This document shows positions 18,041 through 27,043 of a stretch of DNA of 64,000 nucleotides, one piece after another. The DNA is from Acinetobacter sp. CS-2 (GTDB lineage Bacteria; Pseudomonadota; Gammaproteobacteria; Pseudomonadales; Moraxellaceae), in contig NZ_CP067019.1 in assembly GCF_016599715.1 (NCBI RefSeq), forward strand, positions 1,612,001 through 1,676,000, in the 5' to 3' direction. Below the pieces are notes generated by a model. It worked only from the letters and a program-made list of their open reading frames with translations. It did no database searches and had not been told where the DNA came from. Positions within the stretch are counted from its first letter, which is position 1, and every line of letters starts with the position of its first letter. The position numbers were made by a program, and so were the translations under genes.

Positions 18041-19765
18041 TTAAAATACTTCCGGGGAAAGTTCTTGCATGGCCTGAAAATGCGAAAGATAAATCCGGCC
18101 ACTTAAGTGATGCAGCAGTTTTGAATGTTGTAATTTATCCATTACGGGGCCCTTAATTTCGGAAAAATTCAGTTTGATGTCCAGTTTATTGAGTTCGGCA
18201 TTGAGGTCTTCCAGCATTTCCAGCGCGCTCAGATCAATGGCACTAATACTGGAGCAGTTAATGACCACATGCTCTAAATCTGTATACTGACTCACGGCAT
18301 TAATCAGAAAACCTTTAAAGGTATTGGCATTTAGAAAGGTCAGATTTTCATCTATCCGCATGGACAGGACTGTGTCTGAGGTCAGTACCTGATGACGCTG
18401 TATATTTCTAAAATGCTGGGTTCCTTCAACCAGACCAATGACGGCAATATGCGGGCGGCTGATCCGCCACAGCAGCAGAATAAAGGTAGAAACAATACCC
18501 AGTAGCAAACCAGTCGAGATATCGATGCAGAGCACACCAAAGAAGGTAATCCACATGGCAATACCATCAGCTTTGGAATAACGCCAGGTTTCAATAAAGG
18601 GCTTGAAATCAACCAGTTTCCAGATGGAAACAATAATGGTTGCTGCCAGAATGCCTAAAGGCAAATCACGGAAAAAGCCGGTAAAATAAAGACTGACCAC
18701 CACAATAAGCAGAGATGAAATGACCCCTGCCAGCGGAGTTTTGGCACCGGCATCTGCATTGACCACCGTGCGCGATAAGCTTCCGGTAACCGGAAATGCT
18801 GAGCTGAGCCCGGCACTTAAATTGGATAAACCCAATGCGATCAGTTCCTGGTTACTATTTAAATGACTGCGTTGCTGTAGGGCAGTCGCTTGAGCAATAG
18901 ATAAAGACTCGACAAAGCTGATCATGGCGATCATTGCTGCACCGGGTAACAAGGTAATGACCAGATCCAGATTCCAGTAGGGCATACTCAGCGGGGGAAA
19001 ACCTGAGGGGATTTCTCCTACCGTTTTAATGCCTACGGCTTTTAAATCCAGAAAATAGACCGCCGCAATTGAAATTACCACCAAACTTAAAGGCAAGGCT
19101 TTCGTCAGAAATGCAGTCGACCCTATTCGGCTTTGCACAGCATTGGACTGTAAAACTTTAGGGAAATAAATCAGAAAAATGAGCGCAAGCATGCCAAAGA
19201 TCAAAGAGGAGAAATTGCTGTACCTTAGATATTGCCAAACGCTGACTACAAACTCAGGGATATTATTGGCCTTTAAAGGTACATCGACCAGAAATTTGAA
19301 TTGACCCAAAGCAATCAGCAGCGCAGAGGCAATAATAAAACTCTTGATGACCGGATGACTAATCAGCTGAATCAGAAAGCCAAATCGAAATATCCCGAGC
19401 AATAAGGAAATGACACCCACCATTACTGCAAGCAGGCAGGCTGCCTGTATATAAACCGGCGAGCCAACCTCAAATAAGGGATTGAGTGTCGCGAAAGTCA
19501 TCATGGAAATAATCGCGACCGGGCCAATAGAAAGCGTAGGACTGCTCCCGACCATGGCGTAAATGATCATGGGTAAAATACTGGCATACAGTCCCGTAAT
19601 GGGCGGTAGTCCTGCCAGCATGGCATAGGCCATACCTTGCGGAACCAGCATTGCGATGACAATTAGGGCTGAAAGAAGGTCAGATTTAAACTTGGCGTGG
19701 TTGTAGGTACGCAGCCAGCGCCAAGCCGGTAATAGCGCCGTTAAGCGAGAATTTAAATCTGACAT
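18041..19765 (-). CDS. SulP-family anion permease with STAS domain
   Basis: A 574-residue SLC26/SulP transporter. The membrane part (about 30-420) starts with LIVIAMLVPQGMAYAMLAGLPPITGLYASI, the conserved SulP first-helix region, and holds SISKSL-type elements such as FPVTGSLSRTVVNADAGAKTPLAG. The C-terminal STAS domain (about 440-565) includes VVINCSSISAIDLSALEML. SulP proteins move sulfate, bicarbonate or other anions into the cell. The substrate here is not shown. It sits 101 bp downstream of a BigR/SqrR-like regulator on the same strand, which suggests a link with sulfur. Confidence 0.88.
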   Translation of the reverse strand: MSDLNSRLTALLPAWRWLRTYNHAKFKSDLLSALIVIAMLVPQGMAYAMLAGLPPITGLYASILPMIIYAMVGSSPTLSIGPVAIISMMTFATLNPLFEVGSPVYIQAACLLAVMVGVISLLLGIFRFGFLIQLISHPVIKSFIIASALLIALGQFKFLVDVPLKANNIPEFVVSVWQYLRYSNFSSLIFGMLALIFLIYFPKVLQSNAVQSRIGSTAFLTKALPLSLVVISIAAVYFLDLKAVGIKTVGEIPSGFPPLSMPYWNLDLVITLLPGAAMIAMISFVESLSIAQATALQQRSHLNSNQELIALGLSNLSAGLSSAFPVTGSLSRTVVNADAGAKTPLAGVISSLLIVVVSLYFTGFFRDLPLGILAATIIVSIWKLVDFKPFIETWRYSKADGIAMWITFFGVLCIDISTGLLLGIVSTFILLLWRISRPHIAVIGLVEGTQHFRNIQRHQVLTSDTVLSMRIDENLTFLNANTFKGFLINAVSQYTDLEHVVINCSSISAIDLSALEMLEDLNAELNKLDIKLNFSEIKGPVMDKLQHSKLLHHLSGRIYLSHFQAMQELSPEVF

Positions 19766-19866
19766 ATCTAAAGCTAAATCACTATCTTAGATATATTATG
19801 CATAAAAAATGCTAAGAAGTCTTATCAGGACGATTACATCTTCTCAATTTTCTTTTATTTATATGA

Positions 19867-20184
19867 TTAAATTAAATTTTTAGGACAATAGAGTTGATAT
19901 AGGGTATTGAGGACCTGAACCAGTTTTTCATCTTTAATGGAATAAAAAATCTGTTTTCCATCACGACGTGTAGTCACCATATCGCTTTTACGTAGCATCA
20001 TCAGTTGCTGTGATAAGGTAGGCTGGCTTATTTTTGTCGTCTGTTCTATTTGGGAGACATTTAATTCTTGTTTGGCAAGATGACATAAAATAAGTAAACG
20101 ATCTGTATTGGCTAATGATTTTAATATTGTGACAACAACATCAATAGACTCATGCATAGAAGCAATTTCAAGATCGGTGTTCAT
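19867..20184 (-). CDS. ArsR-family repressor, BigR/SqrR-like persulfide-sensor type
   Basis: A 105-residue winged-helix regulator. DNA-binding helices are VSQIEQTTKISQPTLSQQLMML and the wing is RRDGKQIFYSI. It lacks the ELCVCDL metal site of ArsR. It has exactly two cysteines, Cys34 (LILCHL) and Cys100 (QLYCP), 66 residues apart. That is the same spacing as the redox pair of BigR (Cys42/Cys108) and SqrR (Cys41/Cys107), which form a polysulfide bridge on exposure to sulfane sulfur. Assignment to that subgroup is inference from spacing and context. A perfect 16-bp palindrome lies upstream, and the sulP gene follows. Confidence 0.85.
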   Translation of the reverse strand: MNTDLEIASMHESIDVVVTILKSLANTDRLLILCHLAKQELNVSQIEQTTKISQPTLSQQLMMLRKSDMVTTRRDGKQIFYSIKDEKLVQVLNTLYQLYCPKNLI

Positions 20185-20215
20185 ACAGCATTTCCATACT
20201 ACGCAACAGTAACTT

Positions 20216-20231
20216 AGGCAGTATACTGCCT
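20216..20231. promoter_or_regulatory. Palindromic operator candidate upstream of the ArsR-family gene
   Basis: AGGCAGTATACTGCCT is a perfect 16-bp palindrome centred about 40 bases ahead of the regulator start. On the minus strand it contains a possible -10 box (TATACT), so binding would block transcription of the regulator-sulP unit. Confidence 0.6.
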
Positions 20232-20250
20232 GATTAATCTCATATAGGAT

Positions 20251-20267
20251 GAAAATGTAACATTTTC
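20251..20267. repeat. Second palindrome upstream of the ArsR-family gene
   Basis: GAAAATGT-A-ACATTTTC is a perfect inverted repeat with a one-base centre, 20 bases beyond the first palindrome. It could be a second operator site of unknown binder. Confidence 0.4.
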
Positions 20268-20318
20268 AATGGTTTTTTATGAAAGTAATTATCAGATATT
20301 CTTATATCCATTAAAATA

Positions 20319-20344
20319 AGGCATTTAATCCAGATTAAATGCCT
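20319..20344 (-). terminator. Terminator downstream of plsB
   Basis: AGGCATTTAATC-CA-GATTAAATGCCT forms a 12-bp stem. On the minus strand it is followed by TATTTTAATGG, moderately T-rich. Confidence 0.7.
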
Positions 20345-20383
20345 GATAGCAATGCAAAATATGATTCATCAATTTTTATGGGT

Positions 20384-22870
20384 CTATTTAAATCCTTTTA
20401 ATTCTTTTTCATTAAAATGCACGGCTTCAGTGATTGCCTGACGCGTTTCAGGATTATACCAGTTAAAAATTGCAGACATTTTTTCTTCAAAATCATCGCT
20501 AATGACAAAATGATTTTCTTGAGTACTGAGCAGACTTTTTTCTTTTAATATAGCAATAAAGCTTTTTAATGTGGCGCTGTCAAAATAATAACCGGCCTGA
20601 ATCTTTTTGGTTTGTGACAGTTTGTTCAGTACAGCTTTACCCATTTTCTCCAGTTCTTTCAGGCTCAGTGCTTGCAGCGAAGCATACTGCTGAAGTAATG
20701 CAGCAATCATCGTCATGTTATTCAGGCTAGAAGCAGACAAATGAGCCAATGTTACAAGCTGGTTTTGCATGTGTTCATCGGCTGGGATAGAAAGGGTTTG
20801 ATCCTGACGAACAATCCAGCCTAAATGTTCTAAACCTTTTATAATGAGTGTGATTTCTTTTTCTAATTCATCCATAGACCATTTTAAGAAAAATTCTTCT
20901 TTAAAATAGGGATAGATACTTTTAACACTATCAATTAAATAATGCGTAGAGATTTTTTTATATGAATGCACCAGCATTGCAATTAATGCCGGTAAAATAA
21001 AACAGTGTAGAATATTATTACTAAAATAACTTAATAGAATTTTTTGACTTTCGGCAACGCGCACCCAGTTTTGGTTATTTTGGCTGAAGATTTCAACCTG
21101 TTTTAATTTTGCAGCATATTGAATAATCTCTGTGCTCGATAATTCTGTCATGATCATTTTTGCATCATATTTCGTTATTTTTAATAAATGACGATATTGA
21201 TCAATTTTTCCGATTAAATCATGTTCAGTTAAAGCATGATGTTCGGCATTCAATAAAATCAGCGAGATTAAAGAGATTGGATTAATCACTACTGCTTTAT
21301 TAATATTTTCCAGAATTGAGTTGGCAACCTGATTGACTGTTTGAATGACTGGCTGAGGTAATTCATCATGAATGTTGAGTTTAATATCACTGGCTTGATG
21401 TTCAGCTAAAACCTGATCCAGAAAAACCGGTTCCCCAAAATTGACGTGTACCTGACCAAAAACTTTTTCAATTTTACGGACTGAACTCAAGATGCCCCAG
21501 ATCGATTCGGCTTCTTTGGGTTTGCCATTCAGTTCATTTAAATAAGAGGTGCCTTCAATCAGTTTTTCATAACCAAAATAGGTCGGAATAAAGGCTATCG
21601 GCTTGGTTGCACCACGTAAATGGCTTTGTACCGTCATCGACAGCATGCCTTTTTTCGGTGGTAACAGCAGACCAGTCCGTGAGCGTCCACCTTCAATAAA
21701 GTATTCCAAAGGCGTGTTACGCGACAATAAACTATGTAAATATTCTTTAAAAACAGAAGTATATAACTCATTTCCACTAAAGGTGCGCCGGATGAAATAA
21801 GCACCGCCACCACGCATGATCTGACCGACCACAGGCAAGTTGAGGTTAATGCCTGCCGCAATATGCGGCACCATCAAGCCACGGTTAAAAATCACATAAG
21901 ACAGCAGTAAATAATCGATATGACTGCGATGGCATGGGGTATAAACAATTTCGTAATCTTTGGCCAGCTCGCGGACGGTATCGAAATTATGCACTTCAAT
22001 TCCATCATAAAGTTGCGTCCAGAGTTTGGTCAGCGCCAGTTCGGCAAAACGTAGGGTAGAATAGGAAAAGTCCGACACCACTTCGGTTAAATAGCCTTTG
22101 GCACGGTTCTCTGCTTCGAACATGCTGATTTTGTTGTCAATACTTTCTTTACGAATAGCATCTTGCACCGTTTCGGTTTTCATTAACTTGTTAATGAGAT
22201 TACGGCGGTCGGATAAGTCGGGACCTAAAATGGCTTCTTTGTATTTATTGAAATTGCTATTGAGTTCCTTGACCACAGAATGTGCCGGGGAAAAGTTTGG
22301 ATATTCAATTTTAGATTTTTCTATAGCTGCTCTTAGGGAAAGCGGTTTGTGAAATTCAATATAGTTTTCACGGCTATATAAAGAAATATTCAAGGCCTGC
22401 TTTAATTTGGACGGTGTCGCCCAGGCATCGGCAAATAAGGCTTTAAACCAGGAGTCTTCATATTCGGGTGAGCGGCCCCATAAAACCGTCACCGGAACCA
22501 GTTCAATATCGTATGCGGGATATTTTTCCAGAGCTTCAATTAGCCGAATGAGCTTGGCTGAATAATGATAGGTTTGATTTTGTGAGTTGGGGAGGTTTAA
22601 AGCCAGAATAGAATCATCTTCCTGCAACTCCTGAATGCTGAAAGGCGTAAAAACAGAAGGCAGTTGGCGTGCTTTGGCTTCAGTATCAATCAGGACCGTG
22701 TTGCTTAAGGATGCATCTTGTAATACATAGCAAATTATTTTTTTATCTTTTTGATATTCTAAGGTTTTTTTTAATTCTTCAGTATTGCCCAAGACTTGAG
22801 GAGTCACAATTTTATCTAAAATTTTCTGTGTAAATTGTCGATAGAACCGGCTATAACTCTTATGAGACAT
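20384..22870 (-). CDS. plsB: Glycerol-3-phosphate 1-O-acyltransferase
   Basis: An 828-residue membrane-associated acyltransferase that makes lysophosphatidic acid from glycerol 3-phosphate and acyl-ACP/CoA, the first step of phospholipid synthesis. Seen: acyltransferase block I HRSHIDYLLLSY (HX4D), block III FIEGGRSRTG and block IV FIPTYFGYEKLIEG. Length agrees with E. coli PlsB (807). The frame extends to a TTG at 22948, but the ATG at 22870 has AGGGAA just upstream and starts MSHKSYSRFYRQF, so it is preferred. It is divergent from the cysteine synthase gene. Confidence 0.93.
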   Translation of the reverse strand: MSHKSYSRFYRQFTQKILDKIVTPQVLGNTEELKKTLEYQKDKKIICYVLQDASLSNTVLIDTEAKARQLPSVFTPFSIQELQEDDSILALNLPNSQNQTYHYSAKLIRLIEALEKYPAYDIELVPVTVLWGRSPEYEDSWFKALFADAWATPSKLKQALNISLYSRENYIEFHKPLSLRAAIEKSKIEYPNFSPAHSVVKELNSNFNKYKEAILGPDLSDRRNLINKLMKTETVQDAIRKESIDNKISMFEAENRAKGYLTEVVSDFSYSTLRFAELALTKLWTQLYDGIEVHNFDTVRELAKDYEIVYTPCHRSHIDYLLLSYVIFNRGLMVPHIAAGINLNLPVVGQIMRGGGAYFIRRTFSGNELYTSVFKEYLHSLLSRNTPLEYFIEGGRSRTGLLLPPKKGMLSMTVQSHLRGATKPIAFIPTYFGYEKLIEGTSYLNELNGKPKEAESIWGILSSVRKIEKVFGQVHVNFGEPVFLDQVLAEHQASDIKLNIHDELPQPVIQTVNQVANSILENINKAVVINPISLISLILLNAEHHALTEHDLIGKIDQYRHLLKITKYDAKMIMTELSSTEIIQYAAKLKQVEIFSQNNQNWVRVAESQKILLSYFSNNILHCFILPALIAMLVHSYKKISTHYLIDSVKSIYPYFKEEFFLKWSMDELEKEITLIIKGLEHLGWIVRQDQTLSIPADEHMQNQLVTLAHLSASSLNNMTMIAALLQQYASLQALSLKELEKMGKAVLNKLSQTKKIQAGYYFDSATLKSFIAILKEKSLLSTQENHFVISDDFEEKMSAIFNWYNPETRQAITEAVHFNEKELKGFK

Positions 22871-23136
22871 GTGATTCCCTAAATCAGTTTTCATTTGCTG
22901 GATATTGTGTGCAATTGCATGAATAAATACAAACTTTATTGATGACAATTACGTCATTTAAGTGGTAATTCTTTGGTCAATATTACAAGCTTATCGGTTT
23001 AAAAAGCATTGTTTTTTAGATTGAAATCACAACTTAAGTTGAATAAGCATAGCAATAGAAAAACTTATCTTGAAAGTGTAAATGGCTTATGATGAGCGCA
23101 TGACTTTAAAATCAAAAGACAGCTCAAGGAGTTAAA

Positions 23137-24135
23137 ATGAGTACTGATTCTGCTTTTCCAGCACCGAACAATTTAGCCATAGCGGTTTATAGTGATAATG
23201 CTGAAGCGATTGGCAATACACCTTTAATTCGTATTAATCGTGCCATTTCATCCGATGCAACCGTATTGGCAAAAGTTGAAAGCCGTAATCCGGCATTCTC
23301 GGTGAAATGTCGGGTAGGTGCCGCTTTAATTGCAGATGCTGAAGAAAAAGGTTTGCTTAAACCGGGCATGCATATTGTCGAGCCAACCAGTGGCAATACC
23401 GGTATTGCACTGGCATTTGTTGCAGCTGCTAAAGGTTATGACATTACCTTAACCATGCCTGCAAGCATGAGTGTTGAGCGCCGTAAGGTGCTGAAGGCTT
23501 TTGGTGCAAATCTGGTACTGACTGAGCCGGCCAAAGGCATGAAAGGTGCGGTCGATGAAGCAGTACGTTTAGCCACTGAACAACCGGATGTGTATTTTTT
23601 ACCGCAACAATTTGAAAACCCGGCCAACCCGAAAATCCATGAACAGACCACAGGCCCCGAAATTTGGGAAGCTACTGGCGGTAAAGTCGATATCTTGGTA
23701 TCTGGCGTCGGTACGGGTGGCACTATTTCTGGTATTTCACGTTATTTTGAACAGGTAAAAAATCAACCGCTTTATTCGGTTGCTGTGGAACCTGCGGAAT
23801 CACCGATTATTGGTCAGGCGAAACGTGGCGAGCCATTGACTCCGGGACCGCATAAAATTCAGGGCATTGGCGCCAACTTTATTCCTAAAAACCTGGATCT
23901 GGATTTAGTGGATGAAGTGATTGCGATTGAAAGTGCTACAGCTATTGAATGGGCACGCAAAACAGCAACCCATGACGGTATTCTGGTGGGTATTTCAAGT
24001 GGTGCAGCCATGGCAGCCGCAGCTCAATTGGCAGCACGTCCTGAAAATGCCGGTAAAAACATTGTGGTAATTTTACCGGATGCCGGTGAGCGTTATTTAT
24101 CTTCGGTGTTATTTGAAGATATTTCAGCAGAATAA
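23137..24135 (+). CDS. cysK: Cysteine synthase A (O-acetylserine sulfhydrylase)
   Basis: A 332-residue fold-type II PLP enzyme making cysteine from O-acetylserine and sulfide. PLP lysine is Lys57 in [11 protein letters not shown] (most homologues have SVKDR; here Cys follows). Other motifs are [16 protein letters not shown], the phosphate-binding [11 protein letters not shown], and QGIGANFIP. The CysK type is supported by GIGAxFIP and length. AAGGAG lies 6 bases before the ATG. Confidence 0.92.
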   Translation: MSTDSAFPAPNNLAIAVYSDNAEAIGNTPLIRINRAISSDATVLAKVESRNPAFSVKCRVGAALIADAEEKGLLKPGMHIVEPTSGNTGIALAFVAAAKGYDITLTMPASMSVERRKVLKAFGANLVLTEPAKGMKGAVDEAVRLATEQPDVYFLPQQFENPANPKIHEQTTGPEIWEATGGKVDILVSGVGTGGTISGISRYFEQVKNQPLYSVAVEPAESPIIGQAKRGEPLTPGPHKIQGIGANFIPKNLDLDLVDEVIAIESATAIEWARKTATHDGILVGISSGAAMAAAAQLAARPENAGKNIVVILPDAGERYLSSVLFEDISAE

Positions 24136-24219
24136 TTGCTGTAGGCTTTTAAAGTTTGACTTAAATTTGAGGCGTTCAGGTTTAAGTCAAACCGTTTGAG
24201 TGATGTGTTTCTTTAGATC

Positions 24220-24494
24220 TCTTTCATAAATCAAAAAATGTTCAATGTTAGATATTTTAAATCAGCACGGCTTCATTTGATTAATTTAATTTTTTACCTT
24301 CTCGTAGGCAGTTTCTCTACTTTTGAAAGGTCAAAAGTAGACAAAAACCTTTTGTTTCCCATACACGACATCCTTGTCGTGATGGGAAACGTATGGCATT
24401 CATGCCACACTCATGAATCTAATATCGACTAAAAATCTATTTTCAATTTTAGCTTTACGAACGATTTTTAGTTTTTAAAATGATTTATGAAAGA
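24220..24494. repeat. 275-bp structured element with 14-bp terminal inverted repeats
   Basis: TCTTTCATAAATCA at 24220-24233 is perfectly inverted at 24481-24494. Inside are a 9-bp stem (CTACTTTTG at 24317 with CAAAAGTAG at 24332) and a 16-bp stem with one bulge (24354-24390, GTTTCCCAT...ATGGGAAAC). It looks like a non-coding dispersed repeat or MITE-like element. No target duplication was found. Confidence 0.5.
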
Positions 24495-24510
24495 AGCCTT
24501 TTCATCCATC

Positions 24511-24573
24511 CTTTTTATTTCTCTTACACAGACTTGAAATATATTTCAAGTCCGCTCAGGGAGAAAAATAAAG
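24511..24573. repeat. Large imperfect hairpin with a 22-bp perfect palindrome
   Basis: A perfect 22-bp palindrome begins GACTTGAAATA at 24531 and ends at 24552. Outer arms CTTTTTATTTCTC (24511-24523) and GAGAAAAATAAAG (24561-24573) pair with two mismatches. The role is unknown. It may be a repeat or a terminator for an upstream transcript. Confidence 0.5.
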
Positions 24574-24763
24574 AGGGTATCAACAAGGGTGAAAGCAGTC
24601 TGTTATGTTATTTTGATTTTTATTGATAGAATTTATTTTATAAGCTTCAGCCAAAGCTTATTCACATGGCATGCTATTTCGGTATAAATGGACATTGGAA
24701 ATAGCACTCAAAAGGTAGATGATGTATTGCCTCTACAAATTAAAGATTTAGGGATTTGAATCG

Positions 24764-25699
24764 GTGTTTGAGCTCGACTGTAAATTACTCAGCGTTTTTC
24801 TTTATATTTATAAATATAAAAGTGTTTCCGTCGCGGCTGAATATCTGGCCATGAGTCAGCCCACGGTCAGCAATATCCTGAATAAAATCCGCCAGCATTA
24901 TAATGACCCACTTTTTTTAAGAATCGGCAATGAAATGGTGCCGACTGAACTGTCGAAACAGCTGTTCCCACTGGTCAGTGAAGCCTTAAGTAAAGTTGAA
25001 ATCATCAATAATTTCACCGTTGATTTTGACCAGACTACTTCACAGCAGAAATTTACTATTGCCATGACCGATGTGTCGCATTTGGTGTTATTGCCTAAAA
25101 TTTCCCAATATTTAAAACAGCATGCTTCAAATATTCGTTTAAATGTTCGCGCCATTACTTCTGAAACCAGTTATCAAATGGCCAATGGAGAAATTGATTT
25201 GGCGATTGGTTTTTTACCCCATCTGGAAAATGGTTTTTATCAGCAAAAACTGTTTGAGCAATATTATGTGGTGATTGCATCCAAAAACCATCCGCGGCTG
25301 AGCGAAAACAGTCTAAGCACTGAACAATATATCAATGAACCCCATATCGATATTGATGCCGGAATGGGGCATTATCATATTGAAAATGAATTGTTAAATT
25401 TAGAACTGAAACGTAATATCTTGATGCGCTTGCCCAGTTATCTGGGCGTTGGTCTGGTGGTACAGGAAACAGATGCAATTGCGACCGTACCTTATTATTT
25501 AAGTGAAGTGTTATTGTCGCGCGGCAATTTACAGATTTTTGATGCACCGATTACTTTTCCCACCTATGCAGTCAAGCAATATTGGCATATGTCCTGCCAT
25601 CACAAGACCAGCCATCAATGGCTGAGACAGATGTGTTATGAATTGTTCTCGAAAATGAATGACCTGGATGACCCTATGCATAAAATCATTCATCAATAA
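24764..25699 (+). CDS. LysR-family transcriptional regulator
   Basis: 311 residues starting at GTG 24764. The N-terminal winged helix-turn-helix is LLSVFLYIYKYKSVSVAAEYLAMSQPTVSNILNKIRQHYNDPLFLR, standard for LysR. An effector-binding domain follows (about 90-300). The target and effector are unknown. It is convergent with a TetR-family gene, with 22 bp between the stops, and has no divergent partner that would suggest a target. The ribosome site is weak. Confidence 0.85.
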   Translation: MFELDCKLLSVFLYIYKYKSVSVAAEYLAMSQPTVSNILNKIRQHYNDPLFLRIGNEMVPTELSKQLFPLVSEALSKVEIINNFTVDFDQTTSQQKFTIAMTDVSHLVLLPKISQYLKQHASNIRLNVRAITSETSYQMANGEIDLAIGFLPHLENGFYQQKLFEQYYVVIASKNHPRLSENSLSTEQYINEPHIDIDAGMGHYHIENELLNLELKRNILMRLPSYLGVGLVVQETDAIATVPYYLSEVLLSRGNLQIFDAPITFPTYAVKQYWHMSCHHKTSHQWLRQMCYELFSKMNDLDDPMHKIIHQ

Positions 25700-25721
25700 T
25701 TGATTTATTGAAACCCGGCCA

Positions 25722-26321
25722 TCAAGAAATTTTATCCGGGGTCATTAAGGCCTGGTTAATATACAGTTTAATCAGGCGTTCACGTGAACCAATGGCTTTC
25801 TGGTAATGGGTTGAATTAAGCAACAAGGAAGCACCATAGGTGACCGTCCAGATATAAGACAAATAGTCGCGAATCGACATGGCACTATTGAAGGATTTCA
25901 GATATTCGTCGGTCATGTCCTTAATTTCAATAATCCGCTCTTCACGTACCCGATAAAGCTGTTCAAATAATTCTTTCAGCTTGCGTTCATTATTGGTTAA
26001 GCGTTCTTCAATCACATGCAATAAAATGGTCCGGTTGGAATTTAACATGTTGTAGAGCATGTACTGTGAAACATAGGTTTTAATATTATTTTTATATTTT
26101 TTTGAAATTTCCAATAATCTTTTTTCATTCAAGATGATCAGTTCTAAATAGAGCTGATTCTTGCTTTTAAAATGTTTATAAATGGTCCCTTTGGCAATAT
26201 CCAGCTCACACGCAAGTTCTGCCAAGGTAATGTCCTGATTATTATCCAGCAACAGTGTTTCTGCCATGGCTAAAATTTTCTCTTTGCGTAATTGAAAATT
26301 TTGTTGGCGTACCGTATTCAT
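25722..26321 (-). CDS. TetR-family transcriptional regulator
   Basis: 199 residues. The N-terminal TetR helix-turn-helix reads ITLAELACELDIAKGTIYKHFKSKNQLYLELI (about 31-62). The C-terminal ligand domain is not assignable. It is divergent, over about 720 bp with repeats, from the acyl-CoA dehydrogenase/thiolase/CoA-transferase block, so it may regulate that block. This is position-based inference only. Confidence 0.85.
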   Translation of the reverse strand: MNTVRQQNFQLRKEKILAMAETLLLDNNQDITLAELACELDIAKGTIYKHFKSKNQLYLELIILNEKRLLEISKKYKNNIKTYVSQYMLYNMLNSNRTILLHVIEERLTNNERKLKELFEQLYRVREERIIEIKDMTDEYLKSFNSAMSIRDYLSYIWTVTYGASLLLNSTHYQKAIGSRERLIKLYINQALMTPDKIS

Positions 26322-27043
26322 CGCAAGTCCCAGAAAGACATAAAAAAAGCCAATTTAAAATATACCGATATCAAGCCTATGACAACCCAACTAATGTCTG
26401 ATATGAGCTAAAAACAAAGCACTGCTTTGTTTTTAGCGCAAGAGAATAATAAAAAGCACTGCTTTGTTTTTGACTCAAGAAAATAAAAAGCACTTTTTTG
26501 TTTTAATGCAAGAGAGGCAATATAAACTGATGGTTAACGAAGCACATTAAATCAGCTTAGATTTGCAATTGCATAGCACAAAATAAAAGTCAATCAGTGA
26601 GAACCTGAGAGGTCAATAATCATCAATAAAATTCCAATTACCGCATAATTATTTTATTGTCTTTTTGCGTTGAAAAAAGGGATTAACCCATAAAACGCAA
26701 AGAGCAGATATGCTGATTTAACCGTATTTCATTCACATATTTAAGCTTAGGCTTGATGGTGAGTGGTTCAGTTTAAAGTGATTTACAGAAACCATGTTTT
26801 ATTCGTTGCTCATAATAGTAATGATGAAATGATTCTGAACACTCGAGCTGATGAGTAAAGTTTTTAAACCTGATTCTCGCTGCATTCATTTTTTCTTCAT
26901 GGATGTTGCAAACTGCGCGAATGGTCAAATTTTACTTAGAGAGATGTACGTGAGAATAAATCCGTTATTTCAGTATAGGTTCTTACAACTTTAAAAAGCA
27001 CTTCACTATTTTTAATGCGAAGTCTTCACATAAGGAAAGCAAT
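26322..27043. other. Long intergenic region with tandem repeats
   Basis: 722 bases between divergent tetR and acyl-CoA dehydrogenase genes. It contains the tandem repeat at 26410-26518 and a degenerate relative near 26994 (AAAAAGCACTTC...). No gene is visible. The long 5' region suggests a regulated promoter, but I cannot fix its boxes. Confidence 0.5.
26410..26518. repeat. Three tandem copies of a ~38-bp palindromic repeat
   Basis: Unit 1 is AAAAACAAAGCA-C-TGCTTTGTTTTT (26410-26434) followed by AGCGCAAGAGAATAAT. Unit 2 (26450-26486) keeps AAAGCACTGCTTTGTTTTT and CAAGA. Unit 3 (26484-26518) is decayed (AAAGCACTTTTTTGTTTT, then ATGCAAGAG). A related stretch occurs at 57972-58005 in another intergenic region. 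Confidence 0.7.

Larger units (their letters stand above)
24136..24763. other. Intergenic region with highly structured repeats
   Basis: About 630 bases between cysK and the LysR gene. It contains a 275-bp segment bounded by 14-bp inverted repeats with two internal hairpins, and a separate large hairpin at 24511-24573. Short frames here are artefacts of the repeats. The LysR promoter should lie in 24600-24760. Confidence 0.6.

Noticed and set aside
22871..22948. 26-residue extension of PlsB from a TTG
   Set aside because: No ribosome site; ATG 22870 has AGGGAA.
24238..24432. 64-residue open frame between cysK and the LysR gene
   Set aside because: It lies inside the structured repeat element, is built from its hairpin arms, and has no ribosome site.
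26410..26518. CRISPR array
   Set aside because: Units are adjacent with decaying palindromes and no unique spacers of constant length; no cas genes.
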